Source of the DNA: Enterobacter sp.
GTDB taxonomy: Bacteria > Pseudomonadota > Gammaproteobacteria > Enterobacterales > Enterobacteriaceae
Length of the DNA stretch: 45,605 nt
Reading direction: 5' to 3'
NCBI GenBank assembly: GCA_022649305.1
Contig: JALCNW010000031.1
Span: 1 to 45,605 of the forward strand
Positions 7,585 through 16,033 of the stretch are shown in pieces. Under the pieces are notes generated by a model. The model did not search any database and was not told the origin of the DNA. It saw only the letters and a program-made list of their open reading frames with translations. The first letter of the stretch is position 1. Every line of letters starts with the position of its first letter. A program made the translations under genes and the position numbers.

Positions 7585-8739
7585 TCAGTCGTGGCTGACG
7601 GTATTTTTTTCGATATACGCAAAATTGATGTCTTCGCCCAGTCCCGGGCCAGTTGGCAGGCTGACAATGCCGTTTTCGTCCATTGGGTCGACGATGCTGT
7701 TGAGGTACGCCGCAGGGACGTCGTAGTCGAGGAACGGATGCAGCAGGCCGCGTTCGTACCAGCGGCAATTCTTGATTGCCCCGATGACGGCCAGGCTCGC
7801 CGCGCCGTTGCCATGCACTTCGCAGTCCATACCGAACGACTCCGCCAGATTGGCCACTTTCAGCGTTGGTGAGATCCCACCCACACCATTTGCCCCCGCG
7901 CGCAGGATGTCGCACGCGCCCGCTTTCACCCAATCAGCACGGCTGTGATGTTTTCCGCCCAGGCTTTCCGGGCCGATAATAGGGATCGACAGGTTTTCAG
8001 CAAGCCAGGCGTAAGAGGCCATGCTCTCTTCTTCCATCGGCTCTTCGAACCAGGCGAAATCGAGTTTTTCCAGTTCTTTTCCGATGTACAGCGCTTCGGT
8101 ACGGCTGTACCAGTGGTAGCCGTCGATCATCAGATCGATATCCGGGCCGACAGCTTCACGCACGGCGGCGCAGGCTTTAACGTCCATTTTAGGGTTGGGT
8201 GCGAAAGAAACGGGTGGCATCCAGGTATGCAGCTTGATGGCCTTATAGCCGCGCGCCACCAGCTTTTCGGCAAAGCTGGCGTATTCGTCTGGCGTAGAGA
8301 GACCGCCGGGCAGATCGTCACCACACATGGTGCTGCCGTAAGCGGGGACTTTGTCGCGAAAACCGCCGAGCAGTTTCCAGACCGGCATGTTCAGCTTGCG
8401 GCCTATCAGGTCCCACAGCGCCTGCTCTACAAACGACAGCGCGCGTTCGGTCAACTGGTGTGCGCTCCCACGCTGCCAGTGCGCCAGATCCTGCCAGATG
8501 CGTTCGCGGTTAAAGGCATCCTGGCCGACCAGCACTTTGCGGAAAAAGGTGTTCACTACAAAAGGACGCACCACTTCCGGCGGCGCAAATGAGTACCCTT
8601 TGGTGCCATCGTCGGCGGTGATGGTCAGCATCGCCATTTTAGCCATGCTTTCCGGGCCGGGGTGCGAGTGCCCCGCAGTATCGGAAACCCGACGCGTGGG
8701 ATACTGGAAGACGGTGACGTTTACAGATTCAATTTTCAT
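7585..8739 (-). CDS. Enolase-superfamily enzyme, mandelate racemase type (substrate unknown)
   Basis: This 384-aa cytoplasmic enzyme has the N-terminal capping domain and the barrel of the mandelate racemase/muconate lactonising superfamily. Visible candidate active-site residues are K169 in AIKLHTW (a K-x-H form of the second-strand motif), metal ligands D206 (MIDGYHW), E232 (WFEEPM) and E258 (GPES), and a D277/H309 pair (CDILRAG and CEVHGNG) like the Asp-His dyad of mandelate-racemase-subgroup enzymes. Known relatives dehydrate or racemise acid sugars and other carboxylates using Mg2+. I cannot assign the substrate. It is the first gene of a six-gene minus-strand operon with a Dpp-type importer, so import followed by dehydration or epimerisation is the likely job. 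Confidence 0.88.
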   Translation of the reverse strand: MKIESVNVTVFQYPTRRVSDTAGHSHPGPESMAKMAMLTITADDGTKGYSFAPPEVVRPFVVNTFFRKVLVGQDAFNRERIWQDLAHWQRGSAHQLTERALSFVEQALWDLIGRKLNMPVWKLLGGFRDKVPAYGSTMCGDDLPGGLSTPDEYASFAEKLVARGYKAIKLHTWMPPVSFAPNPKMDVKACAAVREAVGPDIDLMIDGYHWYSRTEALYIGKELEKLDFAWFEEPMEEESMASYAWLAENLSIPIIGPESLGGKHHSRADWVKAGACDILRAGANGVGGISPTLKVANLAESFGMDCEVHGNGAASLAVIGAIKNCRWYERGLLHPFLDYDVPAAYLNSIVDPMDENGIVSLPTGPGLGEDINFAYIEKNTVSHD

Positions 8740-8791
8740 TATCAGTCCTTAACACAACAGAGGTCAGTGCGACGTCTTAATTTGAAAAGCT

Positions 8792-8801
8792 GTTTCGAAA
8801 C
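8792..8801. promoter_or_regulatory. Palindrome in racemase/ABC operon leader
   Basis: GTTTCGAAAC is a perfect 10-bp palindrome 53-62 bases before the racemase-type gene start. A partial copy, GTTTCGAAT, lies at 8958-8966. It has the look of a repressor operator, but no regulator gene is adjacent. Confidence 0.35.
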
Positions 8802-8865
8802 TAACTTTAAGCGCAAAATTCGTCCGCGGCCTTAGACAAATTCCGCTAAGCATCGACCATTTATT

Positions 8866-8877
8866 GTGCATATGCAC
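8866..8877. promoter_or_regulatory. Palindrome upstream of racemase/ABC operon
   Basis: GTGCATATGCAC is a perfect 12-bp palindrome, 127-138 bases before the racemase-type start and 7 bases from the CRP-like site. It is a candidate operator for an unknown regulator. Confidence 0.4.
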
Positions 8878-8884
8878 GGGAGGG

Positions 8885-8900
8885 AGTGACACTTTTCACA
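8885..8900. promoter_or_regulatory. CRP-type site upstream of racemase/ABC operon
   Basis: AGTGA-CACTTT-TCACA matches the CRP half-sites at 9 of 10 positions with the right 6-base spacer. It lies about 150 bases before the racemase-type start and could serve that minus-strand operon if the promoter is near 8820-8850. I could not pick a convincing -10. Confidence 0.5.
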
Positions 8901-8974
8901 AAAGGACAGAGAACTGTGAACTGGATCGGGATGGATGTTTGAATGGAATGAAATGAGGTTTCGAATTAATGCAC

Positions 8975-9029
8975 TTCCCCTCACCCCGGACCGTACACCC
9001 CAAAGGGGCGAGGGTTAGGGTGAGGGGAA
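8975..9029. repeat. Palindromic intergenic repeat, possible fbaB terminator
   Basis: A 12-bp perfect outer stem (TTCCCCTCACCC and GGGTGAGGGGAA) encloses a small inner hairpin (CCCC-AAA-GGGG at 8998-9008). It ends 4 bases before the fbaB stop codon region on the minus strand, so it may end fbaB transcripts. The CCCTCACC sequence type is a dispersed element in many Enterobacteriaceae. Confidence 0.6.
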
Positions 9030-9033
9030 AGAT

Positions 9034-10086
9034 TTAAGCAATCGTGACTTTGCTATCCAGATAGACGTCCTGCACCGCGTTAATCAGCTTCACGCCGTCG
9101 GCCATCGATTTCTTAAACGCCTTGCGCCCCAAGATTAGCCCCATCCCGCCCGCGCGCTTGTTGATCACCGCCGTGCGCACCGCATCGGTCAGGTCAGTTT
9201 CACCGCCCGCCGCGCCGCCGGAGTTAATCAGCCCCGCCCGACCCATGTAGCAGTTCGCCAGCTGATAACGCACCAGATCGATTGGGTTGTCGCTGGTCAG
9301 CTTGCTGTAAACACGATCATCGGTATAACCGAAGTTCACCGCTTTATAGCCGCCATTATTTTCGGCCATTTTCTGCTTCACGATATCGGCGCCAATAGTG
9401 GCCGCCAGATGATTCGCCTGCCCGGTCAAGTCTGCGGATACGTGATAATCCACGCCGTCTTTCTTGAACGCATTATTACGCAGATAAGCCCACAGCACGG
9501 TGACCATACCCAGCTCATGCGCGCGCTCAAAGGCCGCCGAGATCTCTTCAATCTGCCGACGAGACTGCTCGGAGCCAAAGTAAATAGTCGCCCCTACCGC
9601 CACCGCACCCATGTTAAACGCCTGCTCGACGCTGGCGTACAGCGTCTGATCATATTCGGTTGGGTAGCTCAGCGTTTCGTTGTGGTTGAGCTTAACGAGG
9701 AAAGGAATGCGGTGCGCGTAACGGCGTGATACCGAAGCCAATACGCCGTACGTGGACGCCACACAGTTACAGCCCGCTTCTATCGCCAGTTCGACAATAT
9801 TCTTCGGATCGAAATAGAGCGGATTCGCCGCAAAGGAGGCCCCGGCGGAGTGCTCCACGCCCTGGTCAACCGGCAAAATGGACAGGTAACCCGTGCCGCC
9901 AAGTCGCCCGGTGTTGTAGAGCGTCTGCATATTTCGCAGAACGGCCGGAGGACGATTGTTATCAATCATGACGCGGTCAACGTAGTCGTGACCCGGTAGA
10001 TAAAGCTGGTCGGCTGGAATGGTCATACAACGATGCTGTAAAAGGCTGTCGGCGTCTTTGCCAAGCAGCTGCGCAATATCAGTCAT
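9034..10086 (-). CDS. fbaB: Class I fructose-bisphosphate aldolase
   Basis: This is a 350-aa protein nearly identical to E. coli FbaB as I remember it, starting [12 protein letters not shown] and ending [11 protein letters not shown]. It cleaves fructose 1,6-bisphosphate to dihydroxyacetone phosphate and glyceraldehyde 3-phosphate through a lysine Schiff base (DhnA-type class I aldolase), used mainly in gluconeogenic growth. The start at 10086 is set by length and by a GGGAG ribosome-binding site; the frame extends 58 codons further upstream without family support. A 17-bp palindrome stands in the leader. In E. coli, yegT follows divergently just as here. Confidence 0.95.
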   Translation of the reverse strand: MTDIAQLLGKDADSLLQHRCMTIPADQLYLPGHDYVDRVMIDNNRPPAVLRNMQTLYNTGRLGGTGYLSILPVDQGVEHSAGASFAANPLYFDPKNIVELAIEAGCNCVASTYGVLASVSRRYAHRIPFLVKLNHNETLSYPTEYDQTLYASVEQAFNMGAVAVGATIYFGSEQSRRQIEEISAAFERAHELGMVTVLWAYLRNNAFKKDGVDYHVSADLTGQANHLAATIGADIVKQKMAENNGGYKAVNFGYTDDRVYSKLTSDNPIDLVRYQLANCYMGRAGLINSGGAAGGETDLTDAVRTAVINKRAGGMGLILGRKAFKKSMADGVKLINAVQDVYLDSKVTIA

Positions 10087-10104
10087 AGTGATGCTCCCGT
10101 AAGT

Positions 10105-10121
10105 TCCGACATCATGTCGGA
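10105..10121. promoter_or_regulatory. Palindrome in the fbaB leader
   Basis: TCCGACAT-C-ATGTCGGA is a perfect 8+1+8 palindrome 19-35 bases before the fbaB start. It could be an operator or an RNA hairpin just upstream of the ribosome-binding site. Confidence 0.4.
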
Positions 10122-10268
10122 GCATGTGATCCAAACCCAAACGGATTGGGCAGACTAAGCCTGGTACCGACTTAACAGATTTTCCACCGCCTGCCTCTTT
10201 TTTCAGCACAATCTGCTGGCTCGTTTCGTGTACAACCAAACTGTTACATTGATCAAACATTCACCACA

Positions 10269-10313
10269 AAGGTATTTAAAAGGTATTATTGAATGGTATG
10301 TTAAAGGCGTACC
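10269..10313. promoter_or_regulatory. Repeats before yegTUV, candidate regulator sites
   Basis: Two direct copies of AAGGTATT start at 10269 and 10280 (11-bp spacing, one helical turn). They are followed by GGTATGTTAAAGGCGTACC at 10295-10313, whose ends form an imperfect inverted repeat (GGTATG and CGTACC). GntR/HutC regulators such as the nearby YegW bind short inverted repeats, so this is a candidate YegW operator. Inference only. Confidence 0.35.
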
Positions 10314-10337
10314 CTTTCTGACATGCAGGATTAAACA

Positions 10338-11615
10338 ATGAAAACGAAAGTCCAACTGTCATTCATGATGTTTGTTGAATGGTTTATCTGGGGCGCATGG
10401 TTTGTGCCGCTCTGGCTCTGGCTGAGCAAAAGCGGATTTACCGCTGGGGAAATTGGCTGGTCGTATGCCTGTACCGCGATTGCCGCCATCCTCTCGCCGA
10501 TCCTTGTAGGATCGCTGACGGACCGCTTCTTCGCCGCGCAAAAAGTGCTGGCAGTATTGATGTTTGCCGGTGCTGTCCTGATGTACTTCGCCGCGCAGCA
10601 AACCGAGTTCAGCACCTTCTTCCCACTGCTGCTGGCCTACTCGCTCACCTATATGCCCACCATCGCGTTGACTAACAGCATCGCCTTCGCCAACGTTGAC
10701 GACGTGGAGCGCGACTTCCCGCGTATCCGCGTAATGGGCACCATCGGCTGGATTGCTTCTGGCCTGGCATGCGGGTTCCTGCCGCAGATGATGGGATACG
10801 CGGATATTTCCGACAGCAATATTCCGCTGCTGATGACGGCGGCAAGCTCGGCGCTGCTCGGCGTGTTTGCGTTCTTCCTGCCGAACACGCCGCCGAAGAG
10901 TACCGGTAAAATGGACGTTAAAGTCATGCTGGGTCTGGATGCCTTGATCCTGCTGCGCGATAAAAACTTCCTCGTGTTCTTCTTCTGTTCGTTTCTCTTC
11001 GCGATGCCGCTGGCCTTTTACTACATCTTCGCCAACGGATACCTCACCGAAGTGGGAATGAAAAATACCACTGGATGGATGACGCTCGGTCAGTTCTCCG
11101 AGATCTTCTTCATGCTGGCGCTACCGTTCTTCACTAAGCGCTTTGGTATCAAAAAGGTTCTGCTGCTAGGCCTTATCACGGCGGCGATCCGCTACGGCTT
11201 TTTCGTCTTTGGCGGCGCAGACGAATACTTCACCTACGGCCTGCTATTCCTCGGTATTTTGCTACACGGCGTGAGCTACGACTTCTATTACGTGACCGCG
11301 TATATCTACGTGGACAAAAAAGCGCCGGTTCATATGCGTACCGCCGCACAGGGCTTGATCACGCTGTGCTGTCAGGGCTTTGGCAGCCTTTTAGGCTATC
11401 GGCTGGGCGGCGTGATGATGGAAAAGATGTTTGCGTACAAAGAGCCCGTGAATGGTTTGACCTTCAACTGGGCCGGAATGTGGGCGTTCGGCGGCATCAT
11501 GATTGCCGTTATCGCCGTGCTGTTTATGCTGTTTTTCCGCGAATCGGATAAAGAGATCACCGCTATTGAGGTGGTCGATAACGATACCGCGCTGACACGA
11601 GGGGAAGTTAAATGA
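10338..11615 (+). CDS. yegT: Nucleoside:H+ symporter family transporter YegT
   Basis: This 425-aa integral membrane protein has about 12 predicted helices and starts MKTKVQLSFMMFVEWFIWGAW, as in the NupG/XapB nucleoside symporter group of the major facilitator superfamily. It is placed and oriented as E. coli yegT. It should import a nucleoside or similar compound with protons across the inner membrane. It is first in a three-gene operon and overlaps yegU by 4 bp. The neighbours (ADP-ribosylglycohydrolase-type YegU and PfkB-type kinase YegV) make a nucleoside-like substrate sensible, with uptake followed by glycosidic cleavage and phosphorylation. The true substrate is not known to me. Confidence 0.92.
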   Translation: MKTKVQLSFMMFVEWFIWGAWFVPLWLWLSKSGFTAGEIGWSYACTAIAAILSPILVGSLTDRFFAAQKVLAVLMFAGAVLMYFAAQQTEFSTFFPLLLAYSLTYMPTIALTNSIAFANVDDVERDFPRIRVMGTIGWIASGLACGFLPQMMGYADISDSNIPLLMTAASSALLGVFAFFLPNTPPKSTGKMDVKVMLGLDALILLRDKNFLVFFFCSFLFAMPLAFYYIFANGYLTEVGMKNTTGWMTLGQFSEIFFMLALPFFTKRFGIKKVLLLGLITAAIRYGFFVFGGADEYFTYGLLFLGILLHGVSYDFYYVTAYIYVDKKAPVHMRTAAQGLITLCCQGFGSLLGYRLGGVMMEKMFAYKEPVNGLTFNWAGMWAFGGIMIAVIAVLFMLFFRESDKEITAIEVVDNDTALTRGEVK

Positions 11616-12616
11616 AAGCAGAACGTATTCTCGGTGCCCTTTACGGGCAGACGTTGGGGGATGCGATGGGTATGCCGTCGGAACTGTGGCCACGAAGCCG
11701 CGTAAAAGCACACTTCGGCTGGATTGATCGCTTTTTGCCAGGCCCTGCTGAGAATAGCGCCGCCTGTTATTTTGGGCGCGCGGAGTTCACGGACGACACC
11801 TCAATGGCGCTCAGTCTTGCTGATGCCATTATTGAGTGCGACGGCGAGATTGATGCCGATGCCATCGGCAGACACATCCTGCTGTGGGCCGTAGAGTTTG
11901 ATGCGTTTAATAAAAATGTCCTTGGGCCGACCTCAAAAATCGCCCTGAGTGCTATCCGTGACGGCAAACCAGTGAGCGAACTGGAAAATAACGGCGTGAC
12001 AAATGGTGCCGCCATGCGCGCCTCCCCGCTGGGCTGTCTGCTGCCCGCCACGCGGCTTGAACACTTTGTCGCGCAGGTCGCACTGGCTTGTAGCCCTACG
12101 CATAAATCGGATCTGGCGATTGCCGGTGCCGTGGTGATTGCCTGGGCGATTTCCCGCGCGATTGATGGCGAAAGCTGGCAGAACATCGTCGATGCGCTTC
12201 CCGGCATTGCGCGCTACGCGCAAGAGTCGAAAGTCACCACCTTTAGCGCATCGCTTGCGGCACGTATCGAACTGGCGGTCAAAACGGTACGAGACGCCAA
12301 CGGCATTGACTCCGCCAGCGAAGCGATTTATCAGTTGGTCGGGGCTGGCACCAGTACCATTGAATCCGTCCCCGCCGCGATTGCTATGGTCGAACTGGCG
12401 GGTACCGATCCTAATCGCTGCGCCATCTTGTGCGCCAACCTCGGTGGCGACACCGACACCATCGGCGCGATGGCCACGGCCATTTGTGGTGCGCTGCATG
12501 GGGTTAAGGCCATTGATCCGGCTTTGAAAGCAGAACTTGATGCCGTCAATCAGCTCGACTTCGGGTATTACTGCGAACGGCTGCTGCACTATCGGGAACA
12601 GAGAGAGGGAGTATGA
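11612..12616 (+). CDS. yegU: ADP-ribosylglycohydrolase family protein YegU
   Basis: This 334-aa cytoplasmic protein has the family motifs in order: GDAMGMPSE near residues 17-25, FTDDTSMAL near 61-69 (metal-binding threonine and aspartates), NGAAMRASPLG in the middle, and LGGDTDTIGAM toward the C-terminus, also metal-binding. These form the two-magnesium site of ADP-ribosylglycohydrolases, which cleave N- or O-glycosidic ribose bonds. It overlaps both yegT and yegV by 4 bp, so the three proteins are probably made together. The real substrate may be a modified nucleoside rather than ADP-ribosylated protein. That is inference from the operon. Confidence 0.92.
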   Translation: MKAERILGALYGQTLGDAMGMPSELWPRSRVKAHFGWIDRFLPGPAENSAACYFGRAEFTDDTSMALSLADAIIECDGEIDADAIGRHILLWAVEFDAFNKNVLGPTSKIALSAIRDGKPVSELENNGVTNGAAMRASPLGCLLPATRLEHFVAQVALACSPTHKSDLAIAGAVVIAWAISRAIDGESWQNIVDALPGIARYAQESKVTTFSASLAARIELAVKTVRDANGIDSASEAIYQLVGAGTSTIESVPAAIAMVELAGTDPNRCAILCANLGGDTDTIGAMATAICGALHGVKAIDPALKAELDAVNQLDFGYYCERLLHYREQREGV

Positions 12617-13569
12617 ATACAGATCTCTGCGAGCGTATCGATACCTTAAGCGCGCGGCGTCCGATAACGGTTTTGGGGGCAGCGGTGATCGACGTCATTG
12701 CCGACGCTTACGCCCTTCCCTGGCGCGGTTGCGATATCGAGCTTAAACAGCAGGGCGTTAATATTGGTGGCTGCGCGCTGAATATCGCTATTGCACTCAA
12801 GCGACTCGGCATCACGGCACAAAACGCACTCCCGGTGGGGCACGGCGTGTGGGCGGATATCATTCGTCACGCGATGGCAAAGCAGGGTCTGCACAGTGCC
12901 GTTGACGCTGAAAGCGGCGATAACGGCTGGTGTCTGGCGCTCGTTGAGCCTGACGGTGAACGTACCTTTATGTCGTTTAGCGGCGTAGAAAATCAATGGC
13001 AACAGCGTTGGCTGGACGCGCTGACGGTACCGCCGCAAAGTCTGGTGTATTTATCTGGCTATCAGCTCGCCTCGCCGTGCGGTGAATTGCTGACACACTG
13101 GCTGGAAAATCTGACCGATATCACTGCGTTTATCGATTTTGGTCCTCGCATCGAGGATATTCCTGATGCGCTGATGTCGCGCATCATGGCCTGTAAACCG
13201 ATAGTGTCATTGAATCGTCAGGAGGCGCACATCGCCGCCGTACGCCTGGGCGTTGAGGATGATTCTCTGGGTATGGCGTGGCAGCAGCATTATGGTTGCC
13301 CGCTGATTGTGCGTCACGATAAAGACGGAGCGTGGTATTACGACGCCGAAAAGACCGGCTATGTCCCGGCGTTCCCGGCAACCGTGGTGGATACCATCGG
13401 CGCGGGTGACAGCCATGCTGGCGGCACGCTCGCCGGACTGGCGGCGGGTTGGCCGCTTGCAGAGGCGATATTACTGGGAAATGCGGTGGCTGCATGGGTG
13501 GTTAGCCACCGTGGCGGAGACTGCGCGCCAACGCGTGAGGAATTACTCCTCGCACACAAAGACGTATAA
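12613..13569 (+). CDS. yegV: PfkB-family sugar or nucleoside kinase YegV
   Basis: This 318-aa cytoplasmic kinase has the N-terminal glycine motif (VNIGGCALNIAIALKRLG, near residues 45-62) and the C-terminal signature DTIGAGDSHAGG, whose aspartate is the catalytic base of PfkB kinases. It matches E. coli YegV in place and length. It probably phosphorylates the sugar or nucleoside released by YegU. Its 3' end overlaps the convergent yegW gene by 27 bp. The start is set by the 4-bp overlap with yegU and a GAGGGAG ribosome-binding site. Confidence 0.92.
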   Translation: MNTDLCERIDTLSARRPITVLGAAVIDVIADAYALPWRGCDIELKQQGVNIGGCALNIAIALKRLGITAQNALPVGHGVWADIIRHAMAKQGLHSAVDAESGDNGWCLALVEPDGERTFMSFSGVENQWQQRWLDALTVPPQSLVYLSGYQLASPCGELLTHWLENLTDITAFIDFGPRIEDIPDALMSRIMACKPIVSLNRQEAHIAAVRLGVEDDSLGMAWQQHYGCPLIVRHDKDGAWYYDAEKTGYVPAFPATVVDTIGAGDSHAGGTLAGLAAGWPLAEAILLGNAVAAWVVSHRGGDCAPTREELLLAHKDV

Positions 13570-14289
13570 ATCGCTGCGACAGTAGCTAATGCTGTACTCA
13601 ATCGGCCGGTGCTGCTGGTCAAGCGCAACTTGCTTGATCACCAGCACCGGTATTTTGTCGTCCATTTTGATGTGCGTCTGGAATTCGCTATCAGGCATTC
13701 GCGCACTCACCCGAGAACGCGTCCGCTGCGGAAAGATATTCTGGCTGCGAAAGTAGTCATACAGCGAAATGCCAATCGCATCCGGATCGTGAATGAGCCC
13801 GACCGGCACCCAGGACTCCTCAATCGATACCGCATCTTCATCAACATAACGAATACGTTTAAGCATAAAGACCTCGCTCTGCGGCGCGATCGACAGCTCT
13901 GCCGCCACGTCATCAGGGCATTTTATCACGCGTTTGTTGACCCAGAGCGTGTCAGGCTTTTTACCGCGCAGCACCACCTGCTGAGAAAATCCGCGCGCCT
14001 CTTTAAGCGAATATTCAAAGATATTATTGATTTGTGTGCCATAACCCCGGGCGCGGGTGACGACACCTTCCTGTTCCAGCGTCTGCATCGCTTTGCGCAC
14101 GGTGATACGAGATACTCCAGTCAACTGGCTGAGATCGCGCTCACCGGGCAAAATATTGCCATGCTCCAGCAAGCCAGTGCGGACGGCATTTTTGACCGTC
14201 TCGGCAAACTTGAGGTACAGCGGGGTATTATCTGGCGCTGCGAAGCGTTCACTGAGCTGAGCGATTAACCGGGTATGCGCTTGTTCCAT
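13543..14289 (-). CDS. yegW: GntR-family (HutC type) transcriptional regulator YegW
   Basis: This 248-aa DNA-binding regulator has a winged-helix GntR domain at about residues 20-90 (ILPGERDLSQLTGVSRITVR and the following helix) and a C-terminal UTRA ligand-binding domain. It lies convergent to yegTUV, as in E. coli, and is the natural candidate to control that operon. A TATAAT at 14320-14325 (minus strand) is a good -10 in the short gap after thiD. E. coli K-12 has yegX between yegW and thiD; it is absent here. Confidence 0.92.
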   Translation of the reverse strand: MEQAHTRLIAQLSERFAAPDNTPLYLKFAETVKNAVRTGLLEHGNILPGERDLSQLTGVSRITVRKAMQTLEQEGVVTRARGYGTQINNIFEYSLKEARGFSQQVVLRGKKPDTLWVNKRVIKCPDDVAAELSIAPQSEVFMLKRIRYVDEDAVSIEESWVPVGLIHDPDAIGISLYDYFRSQNIFPQRTRSRVSARMPDSEFQTHIKMDDKIPVLVIKQVALDQQHRPIEYSISYCRSDLYVFVCEE

Positions 14290-14319
14290 CTCTGTTTTCC
14301 AGGCCGAAAGTCCTTATCC

Positions 14320-14325
14320 ATTATA
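14320..14325 (-). promoter_or_regulatory. yegW promoter -10
   Basis: A consensus TATAAT on the minus strand lies 31-36 bases before the yegW start, in the 49-bp gap after the thiD stop. The -35 region is weak. Confidence 0.45.
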
Positions 14326-14338
14326 CTACCTGAGCGCC

Positions 14339-15139
14339 TTACCACCACGCATGAAAATGGTGTACCGGGCCAATACCGTGACCCACCTCCAGACTATCGG
14401 CTTTTGCCAGTGCAGCAGAGAGCCACACTTTTGCTTCCTGCACCGTGTCGGCCCAGTTTTCATGGCGCGGGCGCAAGGCTGCCAGGGCAGCGGACAGCGT
14501 ACAACCGGTGCCGTGGGTATTTTTGGTTACAACACGCGCAGCTGTAAAACGCTGCGCGCCTTCGCGGGTAAAGAGCCAGTCCGGACTTTCGGCATCATCC
14601 AGATGTCCCCCTTTCATCAGCACCGCTTCACAGCCTAGCGCCAGCAGCGCATTGCCCTGCTCTATCATCTCCGCTTCATTACGTGCATGAGGCGTATCAA
14701 GCAGTGCGGCGGCTTCAGGGAGATTGGGGGTGATCAGCGCGACGTGCGGTAATAACTTTTTCCGCAGCGACTGCACCGCCGAGTGCGAAAGCAGCGGATC
14801 GCCACTTTTGGCCAGCATAACCGTATCCAGAACCACGTTTTGCACGCGGTAGCGTTTAAGACGCTCTGCCACCGCTTCAACGATATCCGTTTCTGCCAGC
14901 ATCCCGATTTTGGTGGTATCAATGCGCACATCGCTAAAAACAGAGTCCAGCTGTGCCGCAACAAAATCAGGTTCAATGCGATAGACCGATTGCACACCAC
15001 GCGTGTTTTGCGCCACCAGCGCGGTAATCACCGAACAGCCATACGCCCCCAGCGCCGAGAAGGTTTTAAGATCCGCCTGAATCCCCGCGCCGCCGCTTGG
15101 ATCGGTACCAGCGATGGTCAAAGCATTAATGCGTTTCAT
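14339..15139 (-). CDS. thiD: Hydroxymethylpyrimidine/phosphomethylpyrimidine kinase
   Basis: This 266-aa enzyme has the same length as E. coli ThiD. It carries [19 protein letters not shown] at residues 8-26, [10 protein letters not shown] in the middle and the C-terminal anion-hole motif [15 protein letters not shown]. It phosphorylates hydroxymethylpyrimidine twice to give HMP pyrophosphate for thiamine assembly, in the cytoplasm. The start at 15139 is fixed by family length and by a 4-bp overlap with the thiM stop. The frame runs further upstream inside thiM but without family support. It is regulated with thiM by the TPP riboswitch. Confidence 0.96.
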   Translation of the reverse strand: MKRINALTIAGTDPSGGAGIQADLKTFSALGAYGCSVITALVAQNTRGVQSVYRIEPDFVAAQLDSVFSDVRIDTTKIGMLAETDIVEAVAERLKRYRVQNVVLDTVMLAKSGDPLLSHSAVQSLRKKLLPHVALITPNLPEAAALLDTPHARNEAEMIEQGNALLALGCEAVLMKGGHLDDAESPDWLFTREGAQRFTAARVVTKNTHGTGCTLSAALAALRPRHENWADTVQEAKVWLSAALAKADSLEVGHGIGPVHHFHAWW

Positions 15140-15906
15140 GACTGCGCCTCCAGATTCCATAGCGCGTCGATAAACGCTGAAGCAAAGCTGCCCGGACCAT
15201 GGCTTTGCGCCGCAGCACGCTCGCCCGCTCGCTTCATGAAACCGCATGCAGCGGCAATGTTATCCAGTCGATCGCCCGGGAGTGAACAGGCAGCGGCTAC
15301 GACAGCGGAGAGCGCACAGCCGGTTCCCACGACCCGCGTCATCAGGATATCGCCTCCGGCAACGGTTCGCGTGCGTTGCCCGTCGGTGATGTAATCCACT
15401 TCGCCCGTCACGACGATGATGGCGTTAGTCTGGCGTGCCAGCGCCTGCGCTGCGGGTAGCGCACTGGCCGCGGAATCGGTCGTGTCGACGCCACGCCCAC
15501 CGGCGCTCATTCCTGCAAGCTCCATGATCTCAGAGGCATTACCGCGAATGGCTGTGGGTTTAAGCGTCAGGATTTGCTGGCAAAAACGAGATCGAAATGC
15601 AAGCGCGCCCACTGCCACCGGATCGAGCGTCCAGGGCTTACCAGCGGCCACCGCGCTTTCGATTGCGCGGCGCATGGATTGCGCACGAGGAGAAGTCAGC
15701 GTGCCGACGTTAATCAGCAGCGCATCGGCTAATGTCGCAAACTGTTCAGCTTCTTCGGCTTCTATGACCATCGCAGGAGATGCCCCTAGCGCCAGCAAAA
15801 CGTTGGCTGTAAAGGCCTGCACCACATCATTAGTCATGCAGTGGATCAGCGGAGAACGGGTGCGGAAGTGATGTAAGGCATGTAAATCGAGCAGGTCAGG
15901 CTGCAT
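15136..15906 (-). CDS. thiM: Hydroxyethylthiazole kinase
   Basis: This 256-aa thiazole salvage kinase has [14 protein letters not shown] near the N-terminus, TLDPVAVGA in the middle and the [12 protein letters not shown] motif toward the C-terminus, all typical of ThiM. It phosphorylates hydroxyethylthiazole for thiamine phosphate synthesis. It is slightly shorter than my recollection of the E. coli protein (262 aa). The ATG has an AGGAG ribosome-binding site 9 bases upstream, and a TPP riboswitch ends about 48 bases before the start. It is the first gene of a thiM-thiD operon. Confidence 0.95.
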   Translation of the reverse strand: MQPDLLDLHALHHFRTRSPLIHCMTNDVVQAFTANVLLALGASPAMVIEAEEAEQFATLADALLINVGTLTSPRAQSMRRAIESAVAAGKPWTLDPVAVGALAFRSRFCQQILTLKPTAIRGNASEIMELAGMSAGGRGVDTTDSAASALPAAQALARQTNAIIVVTGEVDYITDGQRTRTVAGGDILMTRVVGTGCALSAVVAAACSLPGDRLDNIAAACGFMKRAGERAAAQSHGPGSFASAFIDALWNLEAQS

Positions 15907-15954
15907 GGTTTCGCTCCTGCCTTGCGTGAAGAAGCGATAACCGGGAAGGCATCT

Positions 15955-16033
15955 GACTTCCCTACGCTGGCATTATCCAGATCAGGTGGTACGGGTATTT
16001 CTCAGCCTTCACGTAGAAGGGCACCCCGAGTCA
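15955..16033 (-). ncRNA. TPP riboswitch (THI element) of thiMD
   Basis: Read on the minus strand, the leader holds the two conserved TPP sensor blocks: CTGAGA followed by the TACCCG region, then ACCTGATCTGGATAATGCC ahead of AGCGTAGGGAAG. The closing stem starts with ACTCGGGG. The element lies directly before the thiM ribosome-binding site, so bound thiamine pyrophosphate probably blocks translation initiation as in E. coli thiM. Confidence 0.95.

Noticed and set aside
7547..7933. N-terminal extension of the binding-protein frame
   Set aside because: It overlaps the racemase-type gene and places more than 120 low-quality residues before a perfect signal peptide at 7546.
8837..8990. Small repressor gene in the racemase/fbaB gap
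   Set aside because: No frame with a start, ribosome-binding site and helix-turn-helix was seen in this gap.
10087..10260. 58-codon upstream extension of fbaB
   Set aside because: The family start and the GGGAG site fix 10086; the extension crosses the regulatory palindrome.
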